The notes: generated by a model from the letters alone, not told the origin. A stretch of DNA of 64,000 nt from Amorphophallus konjac (GCA_022559845.1 CM040117.1:146200732-146264731); one strand, 5' to 3'. Counted from the stretch's first letter, positions 1 to 13,523 are shown. Program-made: numbers and translations.

Positions 1-3000
1 TATCTTCCACTATCTGGTTGGTTCTTTCAGTCTGTCCATCTGTCTGTGGATGAAAAGCAGTACTGAAATTCAGACGAGTACCAAGAGACTCTTGCAGTCC
101 CTTCCAGAAATGTGAAGTAAATCTCGGGTCTCTATCAGACACAATGCTGACAGGTATACCATGGAGCCTTACCACTTCCTTCAAATATAAAGCAGCCAAT
201 ACATCAACTGTCCACTTGGACTTAATGGGTAAGAAATGAGCTGATTTTGTCAAGCGATCGACGATTACCCATATCGCATCAAATCCACCACGATTCTTAG
301 GTAGTCCCATAATGAAATCCATGCCAATGCTTTCCCACTTCCATTGGGGTATGTCGAGTGGTTTCAACTTTCCTGCCGGTCTAAAATGTTCAGCCTTAAC
401 TTGTTGACAAACCAGACATCTACTCACGAAATCTGCAATTTCCCTTTTCATATTCGGCCACCAAAAGGACCTTTTCAAATCCTTGAACATTTTAGTGCCT
501 CCAGGATGAATAGTGTATTTGGATCTATGTGCTTCCTCCAGAATCTTGTTCTTTAACTCAGCTTCATCAGGTACACAAGTTCTACCCTGGAATAACAATC
601 TTCCATCGTCAGCCACCATGAAGTCGGGTCTGCTGCTCAAACTTCCCTTGATCTCAACCAGCTCGGGATCATTATCTTGCAAGGATTTGATCTCCATCAA
701 TAATTCGGGCTTAAGTCGAATCTGTGCAATTATAACCTGATCATTATCAACATTTAGATCCAGGCTAGCTAACTGTTCCAATAGCCTCCACTCTTGTAAC
801 ATGAGACTTGATAATTTAGCCACAGGCTTCCGGCTTAATGCATCTGCCACCACATTGCCTTTACCGGGATGATATTCAATCGAGAAGTCGAAGTCCTTCA
901 AGTACTCCAACCATCTTCTCTGCCTCATGTTAAGTTCTTTCTGAGAAAATAAATACTTCAGACTCTTATGATCTGAAAATACTGTGAATGTTTCTCCATA
1001 CAAGTAATGCCTCCAAATTTTTAAGGCGAATACAACTGCTGCAAGTTCCAAGTCATGAACGGGGTAATTCTCTTCGTGCTTCTTCAGCTGCCTAGAAGAA
1101 TAGGCAATCACCTTACCATGTTGCATGAGTACACAGCCTAAGCCAATACTAGAAGCATCGGTATAGACCACGAAACCACCGTCGCCAGAAGGTAAAGCCA
1201 ATACGTGTGCAGTAGTGAGGCAATCCTTCAATGTTTGGAAGCTCTGCTGACATTCCTCGGACCATTCAAACTTGTTGACTTTGCGGGTCAATCGAGTGAG
1301 AGGTACCGCAATCTTGGAGAAGTCTTAAATAAATATCCGATAATAGCCTGCCAGGCCTAGGAAGCTTCTCACTTCGGTCACTGTAGTAGGCTGATCCCAG
1401 TTCCTTACTGCCTCCACTTTCGAAGGATCAACTGAAATACCTTCTTTGGTGATGATATGTCCTAAGAAGGACACTTCTTGCAGCCAGAAATCACATTTAC
1501 TGAATTTGGCATATAGTTGATGATCTATCAATATCTGCAATGCCATCCTCAAATGTTCAGCATGCTCTTCTTCAGTCTTGGAATAAATTAGTGTGTCGTC
1601 AATGAATACCACGACCCATTGATCAAGATAAGGCTGGAATGCATTATTCATTAACTGCACGAAAGCTGCCGGTGCATTCGTTAGACCAAAAGGCATAACG
1701 ACAAACTCAAAATGACCATACCTGCTGCGGAAAGTCGTTTTATAAATATCATCTTCCTTAATCCTCAGCTGATGATACCCAGATCGAAGATCGATCTTAG
1801 AGAAATAATGTGCTCCCGCTATCTGGTCGAATAATTCGTCGATCCTCGGCAATGGGTATTTATTCTTGATAGTTAGCTGGTTCAGTTGCCGATAATCGAT
1901 GCATAATCTCATCGAACCATCCTTTTTCCTAACGAATAATACAGGAGCTCCCCAAGGTGAAGTACTCGGACGAATAAAGCCCTTCTCGGGCAATTCCATC
2001 AGCTGTTGCTTTAATTCCCTTAGCTCCGCAGGGGACATACGGTAAGGAGCTCTAGAAATAGGAGACGCGCCAGGAACAATATCAATGGAGAAGATAACTT
2101 CCCACTCAGGCGGAAGTCCTGGTAGTTCCTCCGGAAAGACTTCGGAGAATTCTCGGGTAATAGGAGTGTCCTTTATCTCAACTCGCTGTTCCGGTGTAGC
2201 ATGGACAAAGGCTAGAAAAGCCTCGCAACCTCGCCTCATCAGCTTGTCGGCTCGAAGAGAAGAGATGAGCGATACGGGGTTATGGTGCTTGATCCCCGTA
2301 AAAGATAAACCAGAATGTCCAGTAAAAGTCACTGAGTTAGAACTGCAGTGAACACTGGCCTCGTACTTGGCCAACCAATCTGCTCCAAGGATTACACCAT
2401 AATCCTTCATATCCATGCAAACTAAGTCGGCTGGAAAATTACGTTCATCAATAATAACCTTACTAGAAGGATAGTAATATTGAATAGCCGCTCCAGAACC
2501 AATAGGAGTTGATATAACCAATGGAGAATTCATCATAATAGGTTTGACAGATAACGACTTCGCAAATTTTCGAGAAATAAAAGAATGCGTTGCACCAGTA
2601 TCAAAGAGAACAAATGCGGGCTTGTCGATTATAGTAAGGGTACCTTCGACGAGTCCGCCATCATCAGAAATCCCAGTTTCATCCGCATGTAAAGCTTGGA
2701 GCCTTCCTTGCGGCTTCTTGATAACTTGAGATTTTGTCGGTGTAGCTTGTTCCGATAGAAGAGGGCAGTCAGGGATACGGTGTTCCCTACTCCCACATCG
2801 TAAACACGCACCTAGCTTGCGCCAGCATTCCTCCATCTTGTGACCTGGACGATCACAATACTTGCACTTTCCCTTGAATGGAACAATAGGGCCAGGTTTC
2901 TTCTCTTCATTTCTTGGCATCTTGCCTTTCCACGTTCCCGATCCGATCCACGAACTAGACCCACTCATGGGCCTCTTTTTTCTAGTGCCAAATCCGGGTC

Positions 3001-3673
3001 TAGGAGTTGGTTGTTCCTTCTTCATGCCTTGCCCATGGATCCTCTCCGTCATTTCTAAGGTATCTTCTAGAACTTGTGCCTTTCTCACCATCTCAGAATA
3101 AGTAGAGATCTCCATCGGCGCCAGTTGATTGATGTAGTGAAGCTTCAACCCGTTGAGAAATCGCTTAGCTTTCATCTTTTCTGTGGAGATAAGGTGAGTA
3201 GCATAGCGCGAAAGCCGAGAGAACTGTGCTTCATATTCGGCCACCGATAAGCTTCGCTGCTTTAGAGCCGCGAACTCCGCCACCTTCTTCTCTTGTACAC
3301 GATCTGAAAAATATTTGTCGTTGAAGAATTCCTCGAACTCTTCCCATGTGACTTGTTGATCGCCTAGAGTTGCCTTGACGGAATCCCACCAAGTACGCGC
3401 GTCCCGCTCCAATTGGAAGGTAGAAAGAAGGACACGCTCTTGGTCGGTGCATTGCATGACTTCAAAAATTCTCCCCATTTCGTGGAGCCAATGCTCGGCC
3501 TCATCGGGGTTAGTCGAACCAGCAAATCTTGGCGGGTTCATTCCTCAAAAGTTCTGGTATAAGTCACCGGTGCCATGACCCGCTGCTCCAGCTTGAGCTA
3601 CCTGATGTAACGCCTGAGTCAGGCCTTGAACCGTGCGCTGCAGGTTCCTCCATTCAGCACGTTCGGCTGCCAT
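1..3673 (-). pseudogene. Element D gag-pol polyprotein (Tekay-like Ty3/gypsy), 3' end cut by window edge
   Basis: This is the gag-pol polyprotein of a chromovirus-like Ty3/gypsy retrotransposon. The ATG at 3673 opens a reading frame that hits TGA at 3545-3547 and resumes at the ATG at 3541. Numbering from that second ATG, gag spans about residues 1-280. It has two CCHC zinc knuckles (C226-C229-H234-C239 and C246-C249-H254-C259). Protease has DTGA at 314-317. RT follows, with the catalytic FIDD box at 646-649. A TAA at 1325-1327 stops RT just after its thumb region. The same frame continues without further stops that I found through RNase H (an ASRQL-type motif, LYGE, DHKSL), the HHCC finger and the integrase core to base 1. 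The chromodomain, if present, is off the window. Two in-frame stops with no frameshift suggest a fairly young copy. Tekay assignment rests on the gag and on the long TGTAATACC LTR. Confidence 0.9.
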
Positions 3674-3986
3674 CTACACGAGAAATAGATTACTTAGGTC
3701 AAATAAAATAGATAATAACACGATTAAGGAACGAACTTAACCCAAGTTTCTGCCCAATCTCACCAGGTCAGGTTCTAGACTTTAACAGGGTTAGAGGTCT
3801 AATGCACCTAAACACGACCAAAACTCGGTACCTGGCGGAGCTAATCGGTCCGAAGACCACTCGCGCAAGTATGCGACCTTCCCGACAGGCGTAGCCTAAC
3901 GTTCGGACAACACCTTTTGATATACCGATTATTGGGATGCAATGTAAGAAAACCTAAACTTAGGGAACCTAGGAATATGAAACCTA

Positions 3987-4001
3987 GGGCTCTGATACCA
4001 A
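3987..4001 (-). other. Element D primer binding site
   Basis: On the minus strand this reads TTGGTATCAGAGCCC, the usual plant PBS complementary to the 3' end of initiator Met tRNA. It lies just inside the 5' LTR. The stretch between it and the gag ATG (3674-3986) is a leader in which I see no gene. Confidence 0.85.
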
Positions 4002-4007
4002 CTAAAC

Positions 4008-7000
4008 CGTCACGCCCCGACGCGGAATATCGGGACGTACAGTTAGAAACGGGCTGGAAAGAGAGAGAACTAATCTAAATATATACAAATGCTAAGAAAT
4101 GGAAATAACTTATTGACCATTAAACAAAACATAACTGGTACATCATCCTCAAATCAACTCAATACAACTAGGATAACAACTCTAAACCACAATAACATAA
4201 CTGAAGCACAACACACTCTAAACACAACTAACTGATACACTCAAAACATCACTCCTGCCCTTCCCCATCGGTAAGCGCGTGACCTGAAAAGCTTGGAAAG
4301 GGGGGAAATAACAACTATGAGCTAACGCTCAGTAGGAAATAACAGATAGGTATAAGTGATTAGCAATTTAATTACATTTTCAAAATATCATGCTACAAAG
4401 GATAATGCAATAAAAGGATGATGATGATATAATGAAACAAAATTTAAAGATCTTGCAAGGTCAAGAGATATAAAGGGACAGAATGGTAATACTTAAGACG
4501 AATAACAAAGACAAGAATTTACTACAGGAGATAACGATAAAGAGTTGGCCATATCGAGATAATTCAAGTCATGTCAAGCACGTGTGTAGTTTCATTTCCA
4601 CGTCCAAGTAACAGCAAGTAAGTATCAACAAGTAGGGTATAGAACAGTGAAGAGTGGAAAGTGAAAAGTAGTAGAGAGTAGTGGCCAGTCCTAGATTTAA
4701 CCCATGTCATAGTACTGGTGCCAAATGCCACACCTAGTCAATCACCTCTCCGGGGGTACACGTAGTGTTCGGGCGCTCCTCCCAGGACTAGACCGAGCCC
4801 TTAATTGTTTGCCAGGCATTACTTTCTTTGGATCAAAGATCCCACGAATCTAGACTTCCACAATTTATGGCCAGAATTCCAAGGTTTGAACCATGTAGCA
4901 ATAACAATTTCAAGTAGGAAGAAGATTCATTTCAGAATTTCAAGGTAAGCACAATCATCAAGAAGATTGAAAACCGAGTCACAATAAGAGTTAATCATGC
5001 TGCGCTACTATAGTACAGCATCTATCCAACAAGCTAATCAACATATTAATCCTAATTGCCAAGTTAATATGTCAAAGATTATCCATTATCATTTGCATTA
5101 AGACAATTGCCAAAAGCTGATTCAAGATGATAAGGTAAAGGAACAAGCTTGTACAGGAAGGAAAAAGAATGTATTAACAGAGATTTAATTACACCATTAA
5201 CCACTAATTATGTGGGTTTCTATTTAACCAATGTATACATTGCAATTAAGATGATGAATGACATGCTTTTACATCGAGATAGAATATAGGAACCAATGCA
5301 ATTTGAAAATCATAAGGCTCATGATTAGGTCACTGGTTCTTCAAAAGTATAGTTTTCAATTGGTCTAAGTTCAATGGGTCGATCCCCTAATGATCCGGAT
5401 CGATCCACGGGTCACAAAACGATGAAAACTGGGTTTCTGGTACATGGGTCGACCCCTGGGGTCGACCCCAGTAAAAATGGGGTCTGGCAGCTGAATGGGT
5501 CGACCCTTGGGGTCGACCCCAGCAAATTCTGAAGGATGGGTCGACCCCTGGGGTCGACCCCTTCATTCCTGCGCATGGGTCGACCCCCTTGCAGGGAGTG
5601 GATGGGTCGACCCCTGGGGTCGACCCTCGGGCCTGCTGGGCTACCCAGAAAATGGGTCGACCCTAGGGGTTGACCCCTGCAAGAACGGCAACGTGAGTTG
5701 CCTCCGGAAAACACATAAACCCACCCAATTGAGGTCCAATTGAGTTGAAATCAAAACCACATGATCTAGGAATCCTAATAGACATTCTAGGGTCATGATA
5801 CATGAGTTTAAAAACATGAATTTTCACAGAAATCGATCAAATCCCAACTTATACATGATAAATACATGAAAACCCTAGTTCCTGACCTACTTCTACTACA
5901 TCATGCAATTCTCCCAACATACACAACGGAATTTGGGGCTTCTTGCGTCAAAAGAAAGCTAACTCGATTATGAATCCAACCATGTATGATATGCTACATG
6001 AAGATCAGGTTACATGGCTCAAAATTAGCCCGAAATCAAGATCTGACTTAAAGGAACACTATATGAATCATGTTCTAGACATGATCTTACTTCGATGCAA
6101 AATACTCTCAACATGCTCAATACAAATTAGGGGTTTCTTCGTCAAATGAAAGCTAACAACATGCTGATTACATCATGTAAGTTAATTAGAGTTTGGTTGT
6201 TAGATCCTACCTCAAATCGGAGAAAGAATTTGAAACCCTAGAATGAAGAACAAGCTTGACAGCAGCTCACAAAAAGCCTGATATCTCCACGGATACCTAA
6301 TGAAATTTGGGGCTTTCAGTTCCATTGGATAGCTCTCGACGAGCTGATCAAAATACTATATTTACAAGTCTCATTTGGTTAAGGGTACCTACCTTAATCG
6401 ATGGATTAAAGGGCTGGAGATGAAGAACGACGAACTACTAACACCCTCCACCAAAACGACGAATGCTCCCAGATCTGGACTCCTCATCGGCTGACCCAGC
6501 TACCAAATGAAACTAGAGTCAAAGAGCTACATTTCTATAGGTCATGGGGCTTCTGGAGCCTTCGGAGTTCGGAGTATTTGGCGCTGCAAGGTACGTGTTT
6601 AGAAACGGCGTCGGAATCCTTGACTCGACCAAATCTATGTCGGCAGCACGTTTTAGGGCTAGGTTTACCTCAACTTGATTGAGGGTAAATGTCCCTTACC
6701 TCGTGGCCTTCCATTTACCCTTGATTTCATATCATTTGGTTGAGTAATAAGGTCGAGTTTCACGTTTTAAGTTACGATTAGGTAAAGGGTAGGTGAAAGT
6801 CAAATTCAAGATTAATCCTCTAATTAGACAAGGTTACGTAATTAATTTGGGTCAAGTCCAGAAGATAAAATTGCTATAAAAATGATCTTTTACCCAATTA
6901 TTATTTTTACAGATTTTTCTAAGGTAATCGAATTTTATAGGTCCTATTTTCTAATGAATTAAATATTAATATTTCAAAATTCAAACCTTAATTCATTTTA

Positions 7001-7058
7001 GTTCAATTTTTAATTAATAAAAGCTCAATAAAACTTAATAAATAATCGGGGTATTACA
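4008..7058 (-). mobile_element. Element D 5' LTR
   Basis: This is an approximately 3.05-kb LTR on the minus strand. It begins TGTAATACCCCG (complement of 7047-7058) and ends GGGGCGTGACG next to the PBS. The expected terminal CA has become CG at 4008-4009. Upstream of it, element A's RNase H reading frame is cut exactly at 7059, so D inserted into A. The expected 5-bp target duplicate is GGGAT (7059-7063); its partner lies beyond the left edge. No ORF of substance is present apart from those created by the palindrome array at 5383-5690. Confidence 0.8.
5383..5690. repeat. Array of GGGTCGACCC palindromes inside LTR D
   Basis: The 10-bp palindrome GGGTCGACCC, or a close variant, recurs about ten times. 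It usually occurs as pairs separated by CTGG or TTGG, so each pair is itself a longer near-palindrome. Spacers between pairs are unrelated in sequence and 20-30 bp long. Open frames on both strands here (GVDP/GRP-type peptides) are by-products of the repeat. Confidence 0.85.
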
Positions 7059-9153
7059 GGGATGGTGACCCCTTCTGGTGTTAAAAGAACCATGCCGATC
7101 CCTCTTCCTTAGGAATTTAGAGCTCCATCGAAATGTAACGTCCACATAAAATCGTGGGGTCGATTAATGGACATCAGCTCTTCATCTGGAAACTCTGAAT
7201 TGACAGGATCAAATCGGGGAAGAGGGTGGTGAGGAAGGTGTTCGGCAATGGCGTAGCCTTTGATAGCTTTCTGTTGAATGTAAGTGATGTCAAACTGGGA
7301 GAGGAAGCTTTGCCAGCGTGCTAATCGATCAGTGAGGACAGATTTTTCAAGAAGGAATTTGATCGGATTCATGCGTGCAATGAGGTGAACCTCATGAGCT
7401 AAGAAATAGTGTTTTAATTTCTGAACTACCCAAACCAAAGCAGCACAAGTCTTCTCCATGGCTGAGTACCTCTGCTCACAGGAGTTAAGAAGTTTAGACA
7501 AATAGTATGCTGCCCTCTCCTTACTTTCTTCATCCACTTGAGCTAGGATAGCACCTACAGAGTCATCCAGGACTGAGACATAGAGAATGAGTGGTTTGCC
7601 TGGAATTGGCGACCTCAGGATAGGAGGATTGGCCAAATAATCCTTCAATTCGTCAAAGGCTGCCTGACACTTGTCATCCCAATTAAACTTGACTCCCGGC
7701 TTAGTAAGCTCGTAAAACTGCCTACACCTTTGTGAGTGCTGGGAGACGAAGCGGCGAATAAATTGCAACCTCCCGATTAATCCTCGAACTTCCTTCAGAT
7801 TCTTGGGAGGAGGCATATCTCTAATGGCCTTCGCCTTGTTAGGATCAACTTCAATTCCCCTCTTGCTAACAATGAAACCAAGTAACTTCCCTGATGAAAC
7901 GCCAAATACGCACTTCTTGGGGTTCATCTTCAATTGGTTTTCTCGTGATCTTTGCAGGACCTTAGCTAGAACCCTAGGATGCTCAATCTTTGTTCTTGAT
8001 TTCACGACCAGATCATTCACATATATCTCAATATAAATATGAATCATGTCATGAAAAATCACCATCATAGCCCTCTGGTAGGTGGCTCCGGCATTCTTGA
8101 GTCCAAAAGGCATGACCACATAACAGTATGTGCCCCACGGTGTAGTGAATGATGTTTTCTCTTGATCTTCCTCAGCTAGGCGAATCTGATTGTAGCCTGA
8201 AAAGCCATCCATGAAAGAGAGAGTCTCAAATCCTACCGTATTATCGATCAGAACATCAATATGAGGTAGGGGGAAGTCATCTTTAGGACACGCACAGTTG
8301 AGGTCCCGAAAATCTATACAAATCTGAACCTTTCCATCTTTCTTCATGACCGGGACGATGTTAGCCACCCAGTTGGGGTAGAGGACAACTCTAACAAATC
8401 TAGCCTTATGGAGTTTGTCGACCTCTTCTTTCATCTTCAAAGCCATATGAGGGTGGAAACGCCTCAACCGTTGCTTGACCGGGACAAACCCTGGCTTAAG
8501 TGTAAGGCGGTGTTCAACGAGCGCAGGGTCTAATCCAGACATATCCTCATAACTCCATGCGAACATGTCCTTGTATTCTTGAAGAACCAAAATAGTGCCT
8601 CCTCTTCGGAGGGCGACAAATTCTTGCTAATGAGGACGATCCCAGGGTCTTCCTCGGTACCCAAATTAATTTCTTTGGTAGGCTCTTCTACTGAGGCTGA
8701 TGGTTCGTCGAATCTTCTCATGCCACTAGCAAAGGCATCAGCCTCGTCCTCATATTCTTCATAGCTTTCTTCCCCCTCTTCAATAGGGTCTTCATCATTC
8801 ATGATCTCGTAGAGACCCAAACCCTCATAAGAAACAACAGCATCCTCATATTCCAATTCTGGCAGGATAATCGGATCCTCTACAAATTCCGAGATGACTA
8901 AACAAGCACGACATCTGATAGCTAACTCAAACAAAAATCTATGGGGAATCTGCCTACCCTTAGACTTCTTATGTGAAGCTACCCCACGAATTTTATTATT
9001 AGAAGAAGAAGAGGAGGAGCAACTAGCTTTATTAGACGAAGAAGGAGGTGAGAAAGCGGATACAGGAGGTGATACAGAAGAAGACCCCTCACCAGAGGGG
9101 GAGAAGAGATTTATCAAGGAATCCGGAAGAGTGGCCCCTGGGTTGGGACGCAC
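7059..9153 (-). pseudogene. Element A pol: linker, reverse transcriptase, RNase H (Tat/Ogre-like), cut by element D
   Basis: The minus-strand frame starting near 9153 carries an acidic linker ending in INLGTEEDPG, which in this family joins protease to RT. A one-base frameshift near 8590 leads into RT (8590-7109), with the CIDFRDLN, SGYNQI and [16 protein letters not shown] motifs. The catalytic box reads YVND (residues 190-193 of that ORF) instead of YVDD, so the first catalytic aspartate is lost. RNase H follows. The start of the second, archaeal-type RNase H (FDGALNS) meets TAA at 7109-7111, and GRGIGMVLLTPEG continues in frame to 7061. There the D LTR begins, so the rest of RNase H and integrase lie off the left edge. 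The Tat assignment is firm; the Ogre subgroup is likely. Confidence 0.88.
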
Positions 9154-9983
9154 TCGTGAAGGAGATAGGAAGTCTCCTCAACAGAGATGGAGGATTGGAA
9201 AGTTGGGGATTTGGCGTTTTTTTTTTCGTTTTCAACTTTATCTTCATTTTTATTTTCTTTTTCAAGAAGAAAGCAGTGTGAAGGGAGAATAGCAGGAGGA
9301 GTGGAAATTGCATGATCGGAGAAAGATTGAATCAGTGATGGCCCACACTGGGGTGTGATGGAGAGTTCAGAAAATCGCTCGAGTGGCGAGGAAGGATTTG
9401 TGAGAAAGACTTGATACGAACTTGGAGAGAGGCTGACCATGATTGGAGGATGTCTCGGCACGTGAGAAAATAGTTGAGAATATAAAGATGAAAGCAGATA
9501 TGGATGCATGGAAGTGAGGGAAAAGAGACCGGCCCACAGCCTGTCCACAGTGAAACCTTCTTCAAACGGAACATCTGGCTCCCTAGTGCCTGTGTAATCA
9601 CTTAGCAACTGCCTCTTGTCTGTAATCACAGCCGGCTTTTCAATCAATTCATGTATCAGCGGCGGCCATTCCGGATCTGCTGGCATAAAGAGACGGCTCA
9701 GAGAAATAGTGATGTCATTCATGTCAAACCACCTGTACCAGTCACATTCCGGATCATCCATTTTCCTTCTTTTATCTGGTCTCAAAGACTCCAGGGCTTT
9801 ATATGTGACCAACGGAGCTATATGACGAGCAAACTGTCTAGCATGAACATCCTGGAAATCCAACATGGAAGTGACTTTAGTAGTTTGCTCATTATTCTGA
9901 ACGCCACCTGTGACAAAATGTGTCTTCAATGTCCAGGTAAGCGGCTGACGGTCAGTCTTCAAGTGGATGTCATAACTGCCCAT
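9114..9983 (-). pseudogene. Element A: open region between G-patch and RT linker, function unknown
   Basis: This is a 289-codon open stretch on the minus strand, between the G-patch segment and the RT linker. It overlaps both neighbours by a few tens of bases, which suggests small frameshifts in one ancestral polyprotein. I see no recognisable domain. It contains a DDPECDWYRWFDMNDI stretch and a lysine/glutamate-rich tail. Ogre-like elements usually have a poorly conserved spacer of this kind between protease and RT. Confidence 0.55.
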
Positions 9984-10444
9984 GGTTCTTCTTCATTTTT
10001 GCCCAGCCCTTGGTAGCCCAAGCCACCTCGTGCAATCAGCTTCTGGGATTTAACAGGCTTAGTCCTGCCCTGGAGTTTGATACCTAGGCCTTTGCCATTT
10101 TGATACCCCATTTTCAGTAGAATGTTCCAGCCAAGGGTGTTCATCATAGTTTTCTTTTTCTTCCCCTTAGAAGGCAGGGGTGTCATAGCAACTGTTGTGA
10201 CAGTCTTGGATAGCATTGACTGTGGGCTGGGGGCGTCCAGCACTGATAGCAACGGCTTGTTGGCAGGCCAAATAGACGGAACTGATGAAGCCAAGTTGAT
10301 GTCCTCCTCTGGCAGAATCGGCATACTGGTAACCTTGATAATGCGGCCCTTGTGTGGAAACTTGAGGCATTGATGATTTGTGGAGGGTACTACATCAAGC
10401 TGCTGGATGTAGGGACGGCCAAGAATGCCATTAATGTTGGATCC
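9959..10444 (-). pseudogene. Element A: protease tail and G-patch domain
   Basis: From about 10444 the frame reads the end of the retroviral-type protease (ILGRPYIQQLDVVPST). It then runs through a basic KGKKKK patch into a G-patch-like, glycine-rich motif (LGWNILLKMGYQNGKGLG, codons about 63-80 of the ORF starting at 10324). A second glycine cluster (GGLGYQGLG) follows. G-patch domains bind nucleic acid or RNA helicases. They are known downstream of protease in some retroviruses and in plant Tat elements. The break from the upstream frame is a single-base shift near 10444. Confidence 0.7.
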
Positions 10445-13400
10445 ATGTCCAAAATATGAAAATCAGATGTGATTGTTGCTGGACCCAAACTTACTTTTAA
10501 AGTAATCATGCCTAGAGGAGGCTTCTTCGTGTTATCATATGCAATGACCGTTATGGTGGACGGCCGAATTTGGCTTTCCGGAATGCCACACAACTTCAGG
10601 GTGCTAGGGGGCAAGACATTGATGGATGCCCAAGTGTCTACCAGACATTGCTTGATAGCCACCTTATTGATATCAACTGTGATGCATAGAGCGTACTTTC
10701 TCGCTGGGAGAGGTGCTAATTCATGTTCATGAAAAGTAATCGCCGACTGATTGCTAGCGGGCGTTAAAACGGTGACTATCTGCTCAACTGGAATGTCCTC
10801 GTTGACCATCACTTTTTGCAAATATTCTTTCAATGCTATCTGATGAGGGGTGGACCTTTTAATCAATTCCAGGATTGAAATCCTTGCCGGAGTCCGGTCC
10901 AAGTGCTTTAACAAATCATACTGAGTCCCTGGCACTGACTCTTGTTCTTGTTCTTGCTCTTGCGGCCCCTGCACGGGCTCTAGCTCTCTTTGAGGGGAGA
11001 TACGGTGGAAGATCCGTCCACTGCGGAGTGGTGCCACATTCTGCCGTGCCTCTGTCGGGGCAAGTGTAGGAGGAGGATTAGAAGAAGAAGGTGTATTGGC
11101 GTTAAGAAGTGGTGGAGGGGTGTTTGCAGAAGGAGCCCCCGTGGGGGGTACTGATGAAGAGTTCGACAAAGATGCCCCCGTAGGAAGCGTAAGAGTAGAA
11201 AGGGATACCTGAATGCGAGGAGAGTTGGGGGGTGGAACGAGGAGAGATCTGGGCACAAAAGGTAGGGGAACTGATGGTGGAGGGATCCTTGCCGGTGGAG
11301 GAGTAATGGTAGCGGGTGCAGCGTGCGTTGGCGACGAGCGGTTAAGGAGTGGCCTGGATGGCAATGGTGAAGGGTTGGTGGTAGCGGGAGAAGTTTGCTG
11401 TGCGGTAGGCTGCGGAGGTGGAGAACGGGTAAGAAGGGGGCGAGCCGGCAAGGATGGGGAATTAGTTGAAGGAGATGGATTGATGGGGCGTAGAAGGGAA
11501 CGGCCCAATTGGGGAGTAGGAGAAGAAGGAAGGAGAGTGCGCAAAAGGCGCGGAGGTTGATTTTGATTGTGATTAAATGCCCCGACAGAGGCGTTTTCTT
11601 CATGCCATCCCTGCCCTTTCTCCACCTCATGGATAGACGTGACAGGGTTCACGTGCTGATTTGGCGGGTGCTCCGGCAATGGATTGTGGACAATCCCCAT
11701 ATCCTGCTGTGGTGCTGGAGCTTGCTGTTGCTGCTGAGGAGCTGGTTGCTGTGGCTGGTGAGCATGTTGCTGCTGAGGAGGCCTTCTTTCTTTCATGGTG
11801 GCGATGAACTGTCTCATTTCATCCCAATTGATGCCGCCCTGGTCATTTAGATCATAAATATAATCTCTGAAGTGAAAGCAACGATCAAGGTTGTGACCAG
11901 GTGCGCGATGGAAAGCGCAGTAACGGGATGTGTCAACATTAGCGGGCCACGCTGTTCTTTCCCTTGGTAACATGAGAAAGTTGGCGGCCATTAAGGCGTT
12001 GAAAATATCCGGGAGACTTTCTGGCAGTGGAGGGTAGTGGGCTCTCTTGGGGCCAAGTGGTGGTCTCCGTTGTTGTTATTGGCCATAGTTGGTAGGTGGT
12101 GGTACCTGGTGCTACTGTTGCAGAGCTGGAGGGTCAGCGCGGGGCGCTTGGTTTTACGGTGGAGCAAAAGAGTGTTGAGGTGTAAATTGGTGTTGTGGAG
12201 CGGAGTTGAAGGGAGTGGTTTGTTGTGGAGGTGGGTGAGGTCGCGAGTTAGATTGGTAGTGGGGGTGGCCAACTACGCCAACCTGCTCATTGGCAATGGT
12301 GCCCTCAGTCATGGGCCCGCTATTGTTGACATTTGTATTTTTCTTGAACAGCTTGGGTTTTGGTTCAAACATGCCCATGATGGGCGAATCTTTCATCTAG
12401 GTTTGGATATAACGAGCTCTTTCATAGAGCTCCTCCATGGTTGCCAATCTGTTCATGGCCAATATATGCCGGAACTGAGGAGTTGAATTGGAAATAATCA
12501 TCTTGACCTGTTCTTGTTCCGCCAATGTATCTTTCAACTTCTCGGCCATTGAACGCCACCTATCAGCAAATATTATGAAGTCCTCTTCGGGCTTCATTTT
12601 CTCTGCAACCAGGTCTGTGAGTGAAAGGGAAGGTCCGACCCGGTCTCTATACTTCTACAAGAACTTCTTCTGGACAATATCAAAGTCACTGGCATCAGCA
12701 GGATCCAATGAATAGAACTATTCAAGGGCTGGCCCCTCTAGAGATCTCCTGAAAAGATAAGCCAAAGAGGCCTTGTTGTCTTGCCAGAAGGAGGTCTCAT
12801 ACCTGAAATCCTTCAAATGAATGAAAGGGTTACCAGTTCCATTGTATCGCCGGAAATTCGGCATCTCAGAGGGTGGCAGATGGAAGACTGGTAGTGTGGG
12901 GAGAGAGATTTCTGGGGCATTCTTGGCCGCAGTGACTTTCTTAAGTTGCTCTTCCATGCTAGCCAACTTCTGAAGCAGTAGAATATTAGTATCAGACTCG
13001 ACTGGGGCCGAATTTTGAATGAAAGAATTCGGTATAGGCGTCCGTAGAATTTGAGGAGGTTGGAGAAACTGGTGCCTAACCGCAGAATAGCTCGCTTGTT
13101 GGGCCGGCATGGCCGCAACGGGCGTTGGTGGACGGGAAGGAGGTTTATGCAAGACCGCCTGGTCATTAACAATGTGATGGCCACTCACGGCCGGAGGGGG
13201 ATTGGAGGAGAAAGAGGGAACGGACTTCCCCTTCAAAGCGGCCTGGACAGCCTGCCGCTGGGAATCATCTAACTGAGACAAAGCTTGAATTAAATCGGTG
13301 ACATTAATGGATGGGGAAGAATTCCCCGAGGTGTTAGAAGGTACAGCCTGAGAGGAGGGCTCAACTTCTTGGGAAGTGGTGTCAACCACGTGAACTTGTG

Positions 13401-13523
13401 GATAATGAGAATGAGGAGGAGGGTAATTCCCCTCGTGATAGATGAAATCTTGGTGGGGGACCTCATAAGATTGTCCAAAGATATTTTCTTACACATCATC
13501 ATAAGTGTACCCATAGCTTGCCA
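10390..13523 (-). pseudogene. Element A gag and protease (Tat/Ogre-like)
   Basis: The ATG at 13523 opens gag but is stopped by TAA after 11 codons. The frame then runs (13389-12718) through a proline-rich N-terminus and the retrotransposon gag core (YNGTGNPFIHLKDF). It is broken by TAG codons near 12718, 12656 and 12397. Next come an SDRLA-like region and a glutamine/proline-rich stretch. The ORF at 11991-10390 has a CX2HX4HX4C zinc finger (CAFHRAPGHNLDRC), a long proline/serine linker and the protease. The protease active site reads DTW where DTG is expected, which should abolish activity. A single-base frameshift near 10444 ends this frame inside protease. Confidence 0.85.

Noticed and set aside
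5412..5743. ORFs rich in GVDP/GRP peptides over the palindrome arrays in LTR D and LTR G
   Set aside because: They occur on both strands because the DNA is palindromic, and no independent coding evidence exists.
11213..11560. Glycine/arginine-rich plus-strand ORF opposite the gag-protease of element A
   Set aside because: It is the reverse complement of the proline/serine-rich linker in the minus-strand frame.
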